Shown here piece by piece: positions 10,019-21,871 of a DNA stretch of 64,000 nucleotides (its first letter is position 1; each line of letters opens with the position of its first letter). Source of the stretch: Branchiostoma floridae (lineage: Eukaryota > Chordata > Leptocardii > Amphioxiformes > Branchiostomatidae). The stretch lies in contig NC_049986.1 in NCBI RefSeq assembly GCF_000003815.2, positions 15,767,496 through 15,831,495 of the forward strand, in the 5' to 3' direction. The position numbers and the translations under genes are program-made. The notes under the pieces are model-generated. The model saw only the letters and a program-made list of their open reading frames with translations. It did no database searches and was not told the origin of the DNA.

Positions 10019-11580
10019 ACTAGTATCGCCGTTTGCATATCCAGGCCAGGCGAGGTGTTTCGTAGCCCCTTCACCCGCACCATACATGTTCATGCACAAA
10101 GGTCTTTGAACGGGAAGGAATGATGACCCTACAAGATACGTACGTCTACAGCAAGTCCCAATATCCTGCCACGGTGGTAATACATGCATTTGGGTTACCC
10201 AGAAAACGCACCAGTTGGAACACTTTCGCCAAAGCCCCGCGAATCTTAGCAGAAACCCTGCAGGCGAAAACGATACCGCTGGTGCCGTAAACGGGATTAT
10301 ATCCCCGGGTCAGCAGGCACAAACAGGGCAAGTTGAAAGTCGATTGATTGTGTGAAAACAACTCTCTAGGGGATGTTGCTTGGATAAAGTTATTCCTTTG
10401 TGTACCTAATTGGGATTTACATACATCGGTGCTGAAATGTTGTAAAATCTTTTTGCTTTTTCTACAATATTGACAGTGCCAACAGTTTGCTTTCAGAATC
10501 AGTGCAAGCCAGACTTGTAAAAATATGTATTTGGGTGACCTAGAAAAATCCAGACATAGCGCCCAATAGCCGTAAGTAAGCCGTATATCTTACAAAGTCA
10601 ATTACAAGGACTACTTGGGTAGTCACACGGCGTACGGATGAGCGCTGGTGGGCAGGCTTCTGACCTGAAACGGGGATGTAAATTTTCATGGCACCCCTCC
10701 CCTCTAAGTAACATGGGTATCAATCCGATTCATCATCACCCGTACCTCTACACAAGGAAGAAATCCATCCTCTTTATTACCTTTCCCGTACAGAATGTAT
10801 AATGGATGTCTCCGAGACAAATCTCTGACAACCTCCCATTATAGGAGGCTTAACGCGTGTTAAAAGACGCAACAAATTAAAGATGGCGTTTCAATGAGGT
10901 GGTGTAAGGTGTGTGGTTCGGGATCTGGTCCTAGATCACCACAGAGGAAACTAGAGTCCGTTAAACACAAACCTACGTAAAGTAATTATGGTGTTTGAGA
11001 TGTGGGCTTAATCGTTTGATACCCGCTCTACCAAGGATGTCACTTTTCATAAGCTGTTTTCCATTTATGATCAGATACCAGTTAATCACAACACTAGGAA
11101 ATAATCGTATGAAAGTATACATTCGTTATGTGGTCCTGGTTGCCAAAAGAGAACGATCTGTCGTACAAGAGTAGGAAAATTCGTGTCAGAAACGATTTTG
11201 GTGGGTTGATCAGTACTTAGATTTGAGTAGTCTCTGCCAGGCCTCTTTGCGACTGATGAAAATACTAGAAATCTATGAGACAAAATAGGTGAAATATTTC
11301 AGAGGAGTATAGGTCAGAGGGGTACAGACCATGTTGGAAAGTTATCCATATCCATCAAGTCAGATATGGTTTTTGATGAGTTGAGCAAAATGTACGTATA
11401 TATATATACCAGTCAAATATGAGGCGTCTCCGCCAGGCCTCTTTATAAGCTGAAAAAAAATCTATCGGACTTTATTTTAGAATAGGCCAAAAGGCAGTTA
11501 CTCAAGCAACTGGATATGGGTTTGAAAACGGTCAGACGTTTCAGTCAACCATCCAGTGTCTTTCGTCAATGACACTGAAT
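10019..11580. other. Non-coding stretch without recognised features
   Basis: Mixed unique-looking sequence. Short frames on both strands lack any recognisable domain, and no promoter or splice-flanked exon is evident. Confidence 0.6.
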
Positions 11581-11588
11581 TTGGAATA

Positions 11589-11762
11589 CAGTGAAAGCCA
11601 GTTAATTGCACGTCGGATAAACGCACACTTCGGTCAATTGCACGGAATCCCCAAATCCCGTGGCGGTGCGGTCCAACTGAGTAACTTCGCATTATCGCAC
11701 AAGCCGGATGATTGCACGGAATTCACTGGCAAATTGGGTGTGCAATTAAGCGGCTTCCACTG
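11589..11762. mobile_element. Pogo/Tigger-like MITE, 174 bp
   Basis: The element starts CAGTGAAAGCCAGTTAATTG and ends at its inverse, CAATTAAGCGGCTTCCACTG. TA dinucleotides abut both ends (11587-11588 and 11763-11764). CAGT-type termini with a TA target are characteristic of the pogo branch of Tc1/mariner. Internal ATTGCACGGAAT-like words recur (about 11636 and 11713) as subterminal repeats. The open frame running through it is not a gene. Confidence 0.8.
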
Positions 11763-11764
11763 TA

Positions 11765-12960
11765 TTTCACCACCAGAGGATCAGGAGTTCGTCGACCAAA
11801 GAAGTACAGTCTGTCGTATAAAATGATTAAAATTCAAGCCAGAGCTGGATTTTTGATGATCGAGTTGACCAGTACATTCACTTGTCCACTCTGAGCACGT
11901 TTCCTCCGTATCTCCTCTCTAAGCTGCTGAACTGTGTGACCCAGTTATTTTGACCGGTGGGACCGCGAATAGAGGCGGATCGCGACCTCACTGCCTCCCC
12001 ACTCAACCTCAATTGAACACGATGTCTGCATTCATCCGGGAATGGCCTAGGTCCGTCACGTTAAACTGCAAGTGTGAACGGTGTCAGACGCCCGTGGGGA
12101 ACAGGGAACGGAACAAGGAAAGCGTTGAAACAATGAACACTTCTCGCGCCTGAACCTGCGCAAAATAAATATAAAAAGATATTCATTGACATTGCTCGCA
12201 ATCTTTGAAAAGGTCATACAGCAATTGAAAGGGGCCAAAACTTTACCAGCTTGATCACAATTCTTGGCAAAGAGTTGGTACGATTTTGATACTTTTGATT
12301 TACTTTCGTCAAGGAGGCTTGTAGCAATGTTTTAGTAGCGACTGTATGTTTGTATGTTTGTGGTTGAACGGCATAAGTTATGATTATGGTTATGAATTGA
12401 TTGTGATGAAATTGACACATAGTAAGGTCTTGCCCTATCTAAAAACTGTTTAGTCTCCCAGTCTGCTTTCCTTTACTACAGAAGAACTCCATTTTTCTAC
12501 CTTGAATTCCTGACATTGAGCTGTAGTCATGATGTGCTTTAATTCGTTTATGCCCCGTTTGCATCGTCTTATGAGTTACCTGGGCGATCTGTTGTTGATA
12601 AATTCGATATGATATTTTGGTACAATATTCCGGCAGTCGTAAGACCGCCATGACTGGTTAAGCAAAAGTAATCGGTCCTCCTCGTGTAAGTGAGATTGCT
12701 CCTCTGCTGTATCATGTGACCTATCGCCCAAGAAAGATGGTCTGACACGTTGCAATGGACTGTAGAATATAAATGGCAGCACGAAGTTTCTGCGCTCTGA
12801 TTCCCCCGCTCTGACCTGTCTCCCACTTCATCATCACTTTACAGGCGCCCAACTCTGACTTACTGTCCGGAGTAGACTGAACCTTATTCATCAACTTTGC
12901 ACATTTTGGGTAATTCAATTTGTTCTATAGGCAGATGAATTTTCATATCATTGTTTGCTT
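11765..12960. other. Non-coding stretch without recognised features
   Basis: Short frames on both strands overlap each other (for example 12569-12826) and carry no domain signatures. I see no RNA gene or transposon ends. Confidence 0.55.
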
Positions 12961-12963
12961 CTT

Positions 12964-13072
12964 TGTTGGTTTGTTAGTCGGTTGGTTGGTGGTTGGTTGG
13001 TTGGTGGGTGATTGGCTGGTTGGGTGGTTTGGTTGGTTGGTTGGTTAGTGGGTGGGTGTTTTGGTGGATATG
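12964..13072. repeat. (TTGG)n-rich microsatellite
   Basis: Irregular TTGG/GTGG repeats such as TTGGTTGGTTAGTCGGTTGG, ending near GGTGGATATGG. It directly precedes the inverted SINE at 13085-13382 and could be its 3' tail or a separate microsatellite. Confidence 0.8.
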
Positions 13073-13084
13073 GCATGCCTAATC

Positions 13085-13382
13085 TGCTTATTCGGAAACA
13101 TTTATTTGACCACTCACACTGACGTGAACCCCTACTCTTATCGAGCAGTATGGTGGGTTCTTTAACGTGCTTAAGGTAAGGCTCTCCTCAAACACGGGAC
13201 CTCCATTTAACGTCTTATCCGAGGGACGTCCCTAGTCGAAGATATGTACACATGAGTCGAGTGAGAAAATGTGTAATGTGTGTTTTCTTTGGGCGCAACA
13301 TCGAGACTAGTCAGCGATTCAAACCCAGTACCTCCAGGTTCTGATGAGTGAACAACCCTGACCACACGACAACCGTGCCACT
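13085..13382 (-). mobile_element. SINE family 1, inverted copy
   Basis: The reverse complement of 1795-2075: GGTGGGTTCTTTAACGTG, TAACGTCTTATCCGAGG and AGCGATTCAAACCC (inverted B-box region) all match. Extra sequence lies between the body and the B-box, so the two copies differ in length. Confidence 0.65.
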
Positions 13383-13889
13383 TGTGATTTTAGCTTAAGT
13401 CCCAGGAATTCACTGACACAGTTGTCTGTTCCCAGCTGTACCAAACACTACTGTCACATGCGATAAAAATGATACACGTTACAAGGGTGCACACACCCTC
13501 TCCTTGGTCTGGAGTACATCTTCAGGTGAGCACATACCTCCTCAGGTAAGCTCTAAAGAAACGTCTTGAGAATATACACCTTCTTGTTACACCTCCTGTA
13601 AACCCCTGTAATATCTGTGGCGAGGTTCCGCGTCCCGGTACCGACGTAAATGAGGCGTTTAACTGTCACATCACTCACATCTGACACCGACGGCTTGCGA
13701 AGTTGATAGCGAGCGTATTGAACACTGTGGGCCGGCCATTTAAAACTGTCCGCTTCAAAGGACGCCAAGACCCAATTCAGTCACTTCAAGACGAAGTGCA
13801 TTTTTTGGTTGATGACTACGGATCTGGTCTGTCATTACTCACAATACTAACACTGCGAGCCGTGGCCCAGTTAAATCACTCACGCTTTC

Positions 13890-14600
13890 TGTAGAGTCAA
13901 GCTTTTCTCACAGTCTTATCTAACGTGAAATTGAACGTCTAAATCATGTCGTTTTACGGCTAGAGCACAGCAATTTTAAATGATTGATTGATTGATTTAT
14001 TGCATGATTGATAGACTGAGCAAATGGCTCCAGCCCTGTCAAGTTAAATATAACGTTACTGCTGTTGTTCTCATTGTCTCAATCTTATGTATACTCGAAA
14101 TTAAATGCCTGAATTATGTTGTTTTGCGGTTACAAAACAACACAACACTGTACCTTGTGTGTGTAGTGATATAGGTTGATAGATTTATTAGTAGTCAATG
14201 TAATCTATATCTCCATATTTCATCTGACCCTTACCTCCCTCACGACCTCAATGAAAAGCGGTCTGCTGACCGATTTGAGCTTCTCATGAATAAATGAAGG
14301 TTCAAACAAACAAACAATGTTAAATGCTTGATTGATAGATTTAGTAACAGGTTGCCCTGTGGTGTTTAGTCCAGCAATGTTATGATTTATACCTGAAGTT
14401 TCTTCAGTTTTATCTGCATTCTGAATATTTCAGGATGAAATGTGTGGATCGTATGGTTTGATACAAATGCCTTGATACGTAACGGCTACAGCAAAAATAT
14501 TGTTAAACGTATGATTGACAGATTGAGTGAATGGCTGTCCTGTCATGTTTAGTCTAGCGATCTTGTAGTTGGTGTCTGTTGTCAGCGTGTTGGGTGACTA
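13890..14600. repeat. Degenerate ~170-bp tandem array interrupted by a LINE tail
   Basis: TTGATAGA-type unit starts lie near 14006, 14175, 14331 and 14512, followed by words such as CAAATGGCT..CCTGT and TTTAGTC(C/T)AGC. A LINE 3' end (14218-14316) sits inside and lengthens one interval. Units are strongly diverged, so the array is old. Confidence 0.5.
14218..14316 (+). mobile_element. LINE-like 3' tail fragment
   Basis: Contains CACGACCTCAATGAAAAGCG, then TCATGAATAAATGAAGGTTC and (AAAC)n. The same tail is at 7753-7860 and 25367-25440 on the other strand. A 5'-truncated insertion inside the older tandem array. Confidence 0.6.
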
Positions 14601-15897
14601 AGTTTCGTAACTGAAAATGTTCAAGATTCACTTCGGTTGCTCTTTTCCTTTCTTTGGCAGATAAAAGGGCATGGTCTTTCTTAAGTTCTTGTTTAAGAAT
14701 AAGCACACAACAATAAGAACACAACTAAGAGACACAACTAAGAGAATAAATTAAAAAGTGCACATATATACAAACACACTGTAGCCAGACAATCTGTAGG
14801 AACTGATGACGCGAAATTAACATGCACTGACGGTTTTACTCCAGGGAGACACTTTCCTGGGATGGACATATTGGGTTCATTTGCACTTTTCTGCGTCCAA
14901 AATTCGAGCCGTGCATTTAGATACTGTATTTGTGTATGGTTGCATACGTAAGATTGCTGAATTTGCTGCATATTATTATACAGCTTATTATTCATATATC
15001 AGTGTCAGAAAAAGTATGAAAGGCTTTGTAAAACCTGTTGCACTAAAATTAGAAAGTTTGCTACAGAATTCTAGTTTCGGGATCTGAAATTTAGTAAGTA
15101 GGCTTGTAATAAGTTTTTTCTGACATTCTACTTTACTTTCTCTTCATGTGCATCCATTTTTCTGCACGTCTTAAGTCCTAGTTTGCGTGCAGCAATGCAC
15201 CTGTTCTCGAAAATTGATTGCTAGCACTGCTTATACTACAGTCTATGTCTGGCCTACTCTGATCTTTCCTAAAACGCGCGTGATTGTGACTTAAAGGACT
15301 GGATGGTTATTTTTTGTGGCCAGTTGCACCAAAAAAGCTCTTAGCACTTGAGGAAAGATCTTGCTGTTCGAGCTTGTCCCTATATCAAGTTTAGGGTTAA
15401 CGGCCTCAAACCAGGTCAACTGTCAACCGAATATTGCTGAACTCTCTCTGTTTCGCCAATTTACCGGAAAGAGACCGCAGAATGATAATCACAGAAATGA
15501 TGCCCCTGGGGTACATTCTGTCACAATCCCATATTGGAAAGAACAAAGTGCCTGGAACAAAGAAGCGATTGAAAATGATCGATGATTATGCTGTGGGGGA
15601 CATTCCGTGGGAAGAGTTCACCGGGTGGAAAAGTACAAAGACAATAACAATATCTATTATGGACAGTGCGGAAGGATTTTGCATTTTTCTTTTCTACTAC
15701 AACGTCATCATATGATTTGCATAGCTTTTTAAAGCTAAAATTACATCCTAACGTGAATTGTCTCTTTTTTTCTGTCAAATGACATTAACATTTTAAATTA
15801 AGCATATAAGGAGCAAAAAAATATGCTCTTTGACAGTCTGAAACAAAAAAATATAATGACGGGGAAGAAAGCAGAATGCCATCCTTTCACAGTAATA
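14600..15897. other. Non-coding stretch without recognised features
   Basis: A 93-codon frame at 15434-15715 is the most protein-like piece (several charged residues, then a hydrophobic end). It lacks splice signals and any family match I know, so no gene is called. Confidence 0.5.
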
Positions 15898-16145
15898 CCC
15901 CCTTTCCACTAGAAGGGCGCTCTCACCGCGCTCTCTCTGTGACCTAAAATTTGACATATTGCTCAACGAATTGTATAGAAAATAAACGAGTCTTGTTACA
16001 CTTTGTGCGTTTTGTTGTCTTCTCAGTCTTCTCACTCACACTCTTACGTTTTGTATGATAACCCAGTGTGAAAGTGAAGGTTACACATATCCTATGTAGG
16101 TCGCAGTGAGAGCGCAGCACGATCGCTGCCCTAGTGGAAAGGGGG
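15898..16145. mobile_element. GC-stem MITE, best-preserved copy
   Basis: Starts CCCCCTTTCCACTAG and ends with the exact inverse, CTAGTGGAAAGGGGG. GCGCTCTCACCGCGCTCTCT and GTAGGTCGCAGTGAGAGCGC form further pairing arms. The AT-rich centre carries GTTTTGTTGTCTTCTCAGTC. It is the reference copy for those at 2324, 3176, 5092, 29461, 43724 and 53266. Size 248 bp. Confidence 0.85.
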
Positions 16146-17050
16146 CCCTCTCTCGGAAGGCCGAGAAGATTGAAAAGTGGGTCGCATGGACGTTGACCTT
16201 GGTTTATTGCTTTACACATACAACCCTGTAGCTCGTGATATATATATTCATCACCCACGGCGACAGAAAAAAACATTCTCCCCGCCCAGCACATCTCAGC
16301 CAATATAAAGCCCTAAAGGTGAACACCGTGACCCGCTAGCAAGACGCTGACAATATTGGCGGAACGACCCTAGAGACGGCAAGACGGGGGCTAGAACCCC
16401 TTAATTTTCAGGCGACAATTTCGACATTGTTGAAAAGTCACACATACCATTACAGAGGAAATCGACGTAGTAATGACGTCTCTATTCCCCTATGCCTTAA
16501 GACTAGAATTTGCTCAATGTTTTGCCACAATTTCGACACAAACTGTTACAGAAGCAATCAAGGCAGTGACGCTGTCTCTATGTCTAAATGGCTGGCTTAG
16601 GTCTGCCGAGAGTCTTTATTGATCTACGTAGAGCATCACAGCGAAGCAACTGGTGTTAATCCATGTTATTGCGCTGGTGTGCTCTTTGTGATCCATTTAT
16701 TGCTGCAGTGTGCTATTAAACCAAGAGGATAATCCCTGTCAAAGCTCTTGTTAGGGTTATCACCTTAATGCAGATTTGAACCGAAAATTTGTATGTCAAG
16801 TATAGCGTTATAAGCATCTGTGTTGCAACTGTTGCTTTCCATATTGCCTGACAAGTTTTCCTTGCTGGCAATGCTGCTAGTTTTGAAACAAATTTGTTGA
16901 GCTAATTATGCAATTCTTACAAAGTCCATTCAATTTCATCCATTCATTATATATTCCCAGCTTTGGAATTAGCAGCGACGGCACTATAATTGTAACTTCT
17001 GTGTCGTAAATGGCCTTCGCCTTTTTACGTGAATTATCACGCCATATTTG
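16146..17050. other. Non-coding stretch with a weak direct duplication
   Basis: CGACAATTTCGACA..TTACAGA near 16413 resembles CCACAATTTCGACA..TTACAGA near 16526, a diverged direct repeat with a period near 110 bp. Nothing else is recognised. Confidence 0.4.
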
Positions 17051-17396
17051 GGTGTGTTCACACGTGCGTATATATTCAAGTCCGTATGGGGTCCGTATGG
17101 TATTGTTAGCCTCTACCAGGCTTTACAGGCCTATGGAAAAATTGCAGAAAGTGGACAGTTAACATGCCAGAGGAGTTAGATGTCCGAGGAGTACTTTTGC
17201 GACCAAGGTAACTTCTCTAGCATTTTCTTTGTCTATATTTGTTCAATTTCTACTATTTTTTCCCTTTAGCCTGTGGAGCCTGCTAGAGGCTACGACTTCC
17301 ATACGGACCTCATGCAGACTTGAAAATACATAATCCTAATAGTTCCAGGCACCAAATAGATATTTGCGGGCGATAATTCGCACGTGTGAACCCACC
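17051..17396. mobile_element. Palindromic MITE containing a TAGCCTC element
   Basis: GGTGTGTTCACACGTGCG on the left pairs with CGCACGTGTGAACCCACC on the right. Further in, TTCAAGTCCGTATGGGGTCC pairs with GGACCTCATGCAGACTTGAA. The left arm lacks about 50 bp that the right arm has. At the centre lies 17107-17292, bounded by TAGCCTCTACCAGGC and GCCTGCTAGAGGCTA (one mismatch). No clear target-site duplication is visible around the inner part. Confidence 0.65.
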
Positions 17397-17399
17397 TGT

Positions 17400-19410
17400 A
17401 CGAGTGAATTGGCAAGCCCCGTTCTCATCGTGATGTTACTTTTGGCGTAGTTGGTTGGGGATTGATTACCTTTTGGGCTTTTTGACTCCGTTTCTACCTT
17501 GATAATCTATAGTCTCATTATTTTTGACAGCTTGGGATGGGAATGGAATAGTCTCCATTGCAGACTCCGTCGGACTTGTCTTTTCACACCGGCAACTACA
17601 GTTTCAGGCAACTGAATATAAGATGTCGGTAGCCATCGGAAAATTGCTCTGCGGTGGAGGCTATCGAGGGTGAATGAACTGTACCCGGAACTGCATTCCT
17701 CAGCCGTAGACTCTTTTCATCCGTAAACAAATATTCACTTGCGTCATCACGGGTGCAACGTCCGTGTGGGTGAGTGTTCGCCTTGCATTCGGCAGGTTGT
17801 GAGTTTGATCTCCGGCCGAGTCATACCAACTACTTTTAAAGAGGTACTGTTTTCTTTGTTTAGCACTTTTGGAAACTTTGAAAACTTTGGACTAGCCCCT
17901 GCTGTATTGTAGTTGCACTAAGTTGTGTGGCCCAAGAGCTATTGAGACGGGGATGGGCGCCGCCCTATGCACAATCTGGTGCAGGGAGGATATACATAAT
18001 CATCATCGTTCAAACTAGAATTAGTTTGATATCATTTCTAGCTGCTGGTATAACATCTAACCAATACTACGACTTCAGAAAGAACAAGAGTTCGTAGACC
18101 TCAGGCCTGCATGAAATGTATTGGGTTTCTGTAGACCTATTGTGTATTTTTGCCTTTTTGTCTGTGGTACGTGGTTGGAAAAATGAGCTTTTTACTGTGT
18201 TGGTTGTGCACCATGCAAAAGTCTGACTCTGAAATTCCATTTTCTGAATTTGTAAGTTTGGACAGGGATGAACATTACTTATTTTGGATTTCTTAAGTAT
18301 GTAACCAACCACAGTACTTTGAAGTTGTTGAGACGCTACCTTTTTTTGTCTCAGATGGCCCATGCACATGTAGTTACTCTGTCACATGATATACTAATAT
18401 CTTCCTATTTCAATGTACTGACCTAATGCAGCTGCTAAGTCTCCTTGGTTTGTGTTCTTCCAATGATATTCATTAAAGATTTATTTCTGGGGTGTTATTC
18501 ACTTGACATCGGAATGTTACTCGCATAATTTGACCAATGATACTTTTATCTGTAGTTCCATAGACATTAGACAACATGAATAGTGGTAGCCCCCATGCAG
18601 CAGCAACAGTTAGTCCCCAGGGTGGTATGATATTTTCATTCAATCCATCCAACCCAAACCTAAATCTCCTGTAGTATCTAAGCCAAATTTAACAGCATAA
18701 TTTACTATGAAAAATGTCCTTGTCAATCCCATTTATAGATGGCAAGCTGCTGGCAATGGAAGCTTTGAAAAGTTCAGAAGCTGTTGTAGTCAAAGCAAAC
18801 ACCCAGCAAACATCCCCACAAACCAATGAGCAGTTGCTTAGAAGGGGAATTTCATCATATATTTGCCGCGACAAAATGCAACAAACGATACTGAATTTAA
18901 AACAGAACAAAGCTAAGCCTCCACCACTTAACCCTGCCTGTACCATAGATTAAGCAGGCCCCAAAACCAAGCGAATATGAAATGGCATTACCAAAGAAAC
19001 AAAAAGAAACACAGGACAAATCATACACATACCTTTCTCTTATGCCCACACTCTATACAGTTCTCCTCCACATTAGAAAATTGCATCTTCTTCTGTTTAA
19101 GTTCAAGTTCAACCATGATTGCCAACAGGGTAAAGGAACTTGTACCGGAACTTAAAACTCAGTACTACATGTATACAGCTCTAGAAACACCACAAAGAGT
19201 AATAAGCAAACTCCAATTATACCTGACCAACAGATATATAATCTGGCACACTCCCGTCATCTGGCAAACTGTCAGTGCCACTAAGTAACCTGATACATTG
19301 AAGGTGGCCCAGGCCAGATGATGGTTCTACACCCAACCATAATCTGTTTTTAAAACCAAGCAGATATTGGGAGGATGCCCCAACCACACTAAAACAGGGT
19401 CAACCTATAC
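17400..19410. other. Non-coding stretch without recognised features
   Basis: A sense and an antisense frame overlap at 18689-18953. Neither resembles a known family and no consensus donor or acceptor delimits them. Confidence 0.5.
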
Positions 19411-19414
19411 AGTA

Positions 19415-20000
19415 TCAAGTTCAAGCACTAGGAGGCCCAAAATCAAACCTGACCACCAGGACACCACAAACAACTCACGTACCAAATGGCAACACAATGG
19501 CACCTTGCGTTCCGGAGATACAGCGCACGCCCCGTGCCCGCACAAAAGGTAACCTAAAATGTCAAGTTCAAGCACCAAGGGCGCCAAAATCAAAATTGAG
19601 CATTATTCAGCCACCGCCGACACATGTGCCAAATATCATCGCGCCAGCACCAGCCGTTCAGAAGATATAACTCCGGAAACACCCCTCCCGGACACAAAAT
19701 TCGACCTGCCGGGTCAAGTTCAAACGCGACAAGGCCCAAAGTCAATCCTAGGCAACAGGCAACAACCCCCCACCCATGCACCAAAAATCGTCGCAATCGG
19801 GCGTATCGTTCCGGACACACAGCGCCAAAAGTGCCCCAAAAACACCAAAAATGCCACCTTCAATGTCAAGGTCAAGCGCCAGGAGGCCCAAAATCACACC
19901 TGAGTGTCAGGCTACCACCCCCAACCCACGTACCAAAAATCGTCGTGCTCGCACCATCTGTTCACGAGATACAGCGCCCTACATCCCCGGCTACCGAAAA
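19415..20000. repeat. Tandem array of a ~150-bp unit, four copies
   Basis: Unit starts resembling TCAAGTTCAAGCACYAGG lie at 19415, 19562, 19714 and 19866 (intervals 147, 152, 152). Shared downstream words are CCAAAATCAAACCTGA, CACGTACCAAAAATCGTC and GAGATACAGCGCC. Several overlapping frames on both strands come from this C/A-rich array and are not genes. Confidence 0.85.
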
Positions 20001-20616
20001 GTTTCCACCAGCATCAAAACCATACCTGCATACATGCAGGTAACAAAAGTACATGCATCACAAAAAGCACAACGTCTGACGTCGATATGATAGTTTATCG
20101 ACGATTTAGAAAATGTCATCTGCTGTAGTTTTCTACAATGAAAACTCCAAGTACCGCTATTTTGATAAGATAGTTAAAAAAATCCAAAGTTATCTTAAGT
20201 TCAGGACTGTCAGTTTAGATCAGTTTAGCCTCAGTGGTAAAAATGGCTGAGATGCAAGATCATAAAACAAGAATATAGCATCGCATAAATCTTACGCTGA
20301 AAGCACTAAACTGTACAAACACATGGGAGGGGGGGCACAGAGATCGGTACCTAAAGTGGGGATATCGGACATCCCAAGTGCACATGCGGCGGAGAGCGAC
20401 CATAAAAACAATTGTCTTCCTGTGGAGACACACGTTTCCCATGTCGGGATGAGTTATTGGTGTCAGAAACGTCATTGGCACTTTCGCTGGCGGTGCGGAA
20501 TGGATGGGATCTCCTGGGGTAATTTAGGGCAGGCGCCCTCATGTTTCTGTCACCTGAGCGATGGAACAATATGTCTATGAATGATGACTACATCGGACGG
20601 TCATGCATTGTATGTA

Positions 20617-20890
20617 TGTCACTGTAGCTCAACTGGTAGCAGCCTCGAAGCTGCGCTCCTTAGGTCCCAATTTCTTACCCGGGGCCCGGCCGGGTAGCTT
20701 TCGGAAACGTAAATATGATATAAAAGGCAACAAAACACACAGAACGTAAAGAGAAAAGTCATGAGGATAATTTGTGTATATTCCTTGATAAACGCTTTTA
20801 TTTATTTGCCTAATTGGGAGACCCAGGTTCAATCCTGGGAAGAGCATTTCTATTGGGGCTGCATCCGTCGTTCGGAAAAGACGCAAAATG
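20617..20890 (+). mobile_element. SINE family 2, split by a MITE
   Basis: The A-box half (TAGCTCAACTGGTAGCAGCC) is at 20624-20643; the B-box half (GGTTCAATCC) resumes near 20826 and continues to TCGTTCGGAAAAGACGC. About 150 bp between them is foreign to the SINE and matches the PIF-like MITE family in reverse orientation. Confidence 0.75.
20659..20812. mobile_element. Truncated PIF/Harbinger-like MITE inside a SINE
   Basis: TTAGGTCCCAATTTC, ACCCGGGGCCCGGCCGGG, AGCTTTCGGAAACG, ATGATATAAAAGGCAACAAA and ATAATTTGTGTATATTCC match, in the reverse sense, the interior of 9822-10009. The far terminal repeat is missing, so this copy is truncated or deleted on its right. Confidence 0.65.
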
Positions 20891-20904
20891 GTGGTACCGT
20901 TTTC

Positions 20905-21090
20905 GAGTAGATGAAATGTTCGCGGTGGCCGCTTTCGCGGTGATCATTTCACAGCGAACTTAAAACCACTGCGAACATTTTTCCGTTGTAGTAAGAGGCT
21001 GCAGTCTTTGGCGCTACCGCGAACTTAAAACCATCTTAAAAGCATTTTCCCGCTACCGTGAAAGCATATCCCCGCGAACTTAGATACATT
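20905..21090. repeat. Dispersed repeat with CCGCGAACTTAAAACC words
   Basis: GCGAACTTAAAACCA occurs twice (about 20956 and 21019), with ACCGTGAAAGCA and CCCGCGAACTTAGAT nearby. A related block is at 24905-25045 (ACCGCGAACTTACAACTGCC). Family unknown. Confidence 0.55.
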
Positions 21091-21359
21091 CACAGTATCT
21101 CGAGCACGTTTATGGGGAGGGAGGTAGCAACCCCTGCTACTGGAACAGCAAGGACACCTGCTGCCCTATGTGGCACTACAAACTACCTGATAAGTGTTGT
21201 AGTTATGCTGTACAATGGATGCGATCGAAATGAAATACAGTACACTTCTATCTGAAAGAAACGGACTTTTTAAAACTGTTGCCACAAACTCCCCCGAGCT
21301 TTCACCACCTAGAAAACGTAAAAACAACGATATTATTTTTTACTAAAATCGCAAAACCC

Positions 21360-21467
21360 TAGCCTCCATCACAGGCTCTCCTGGCACGTATGACCCAGTA
21401 CAAAAATAAATGGCCAGCATGATGAGCAAAAACGTAAAAAGGCACAGAGAGACTGCTATGGAGGCTA
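21360..21467. mobile_element. hAT-like MITE, 108 bp, with a 9-bp flanking duplication
   Basis: Starts TAGCCTCCATCACAGGCTCT and ends at the related inverse, CTGCTATGGAGGCTA. GCAAAACCC stands directly on both sides (21351-21359 and 21468-21476). Eight bases is the usual hAT target duplication; the ninth may be chance. The same termini bound 28764-28896. Confidence 0.8.
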
Positions 21468-21871
21468 GCAAAACCCACGTAGGACGATTCATTAGCCACT
21501 GTTTCAGCCCTCACATTGATGTACATAGAAACATAAGATATATAACGATACGTACAATAGACATATTTTGACACTTTTTTACCTGATTTATCTGTTTGTT
21601 TTCTATGAATTAGCTGTCGGGTACCGGGGTTTGCAAATGGGGATTTGATAAAGCCATCCTATAAGCGTCCTATTACTGTATCGTTTTGACAAGAACAGCA
21701 TGTCAGTCGGTCCTTTTATTTACGGCACATAAAACTCATGTTCACACAGATGGGTGGGGGAGATACGCGTGTTCCTAAAGCATGATGGACTGCTAGAAAC
21801 TGGACAGGCTTAAGGACTTACCTATCTCCTCTTTACATCTGCTTGGAGATGACGCGTCAAACATTTATGGG

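Noticed and set aside
15434-15715. 93-codon frame with a charged middle part
   Set aside because: Looks somewhat protein-like but cannot be tied to any family, promoter or splice site.
19559-20128. Overlapping + and - strand proteins of 74-139 codons
   Set aside because: All lie in the 150-bp tandem array or its edge and are open because of its composition.
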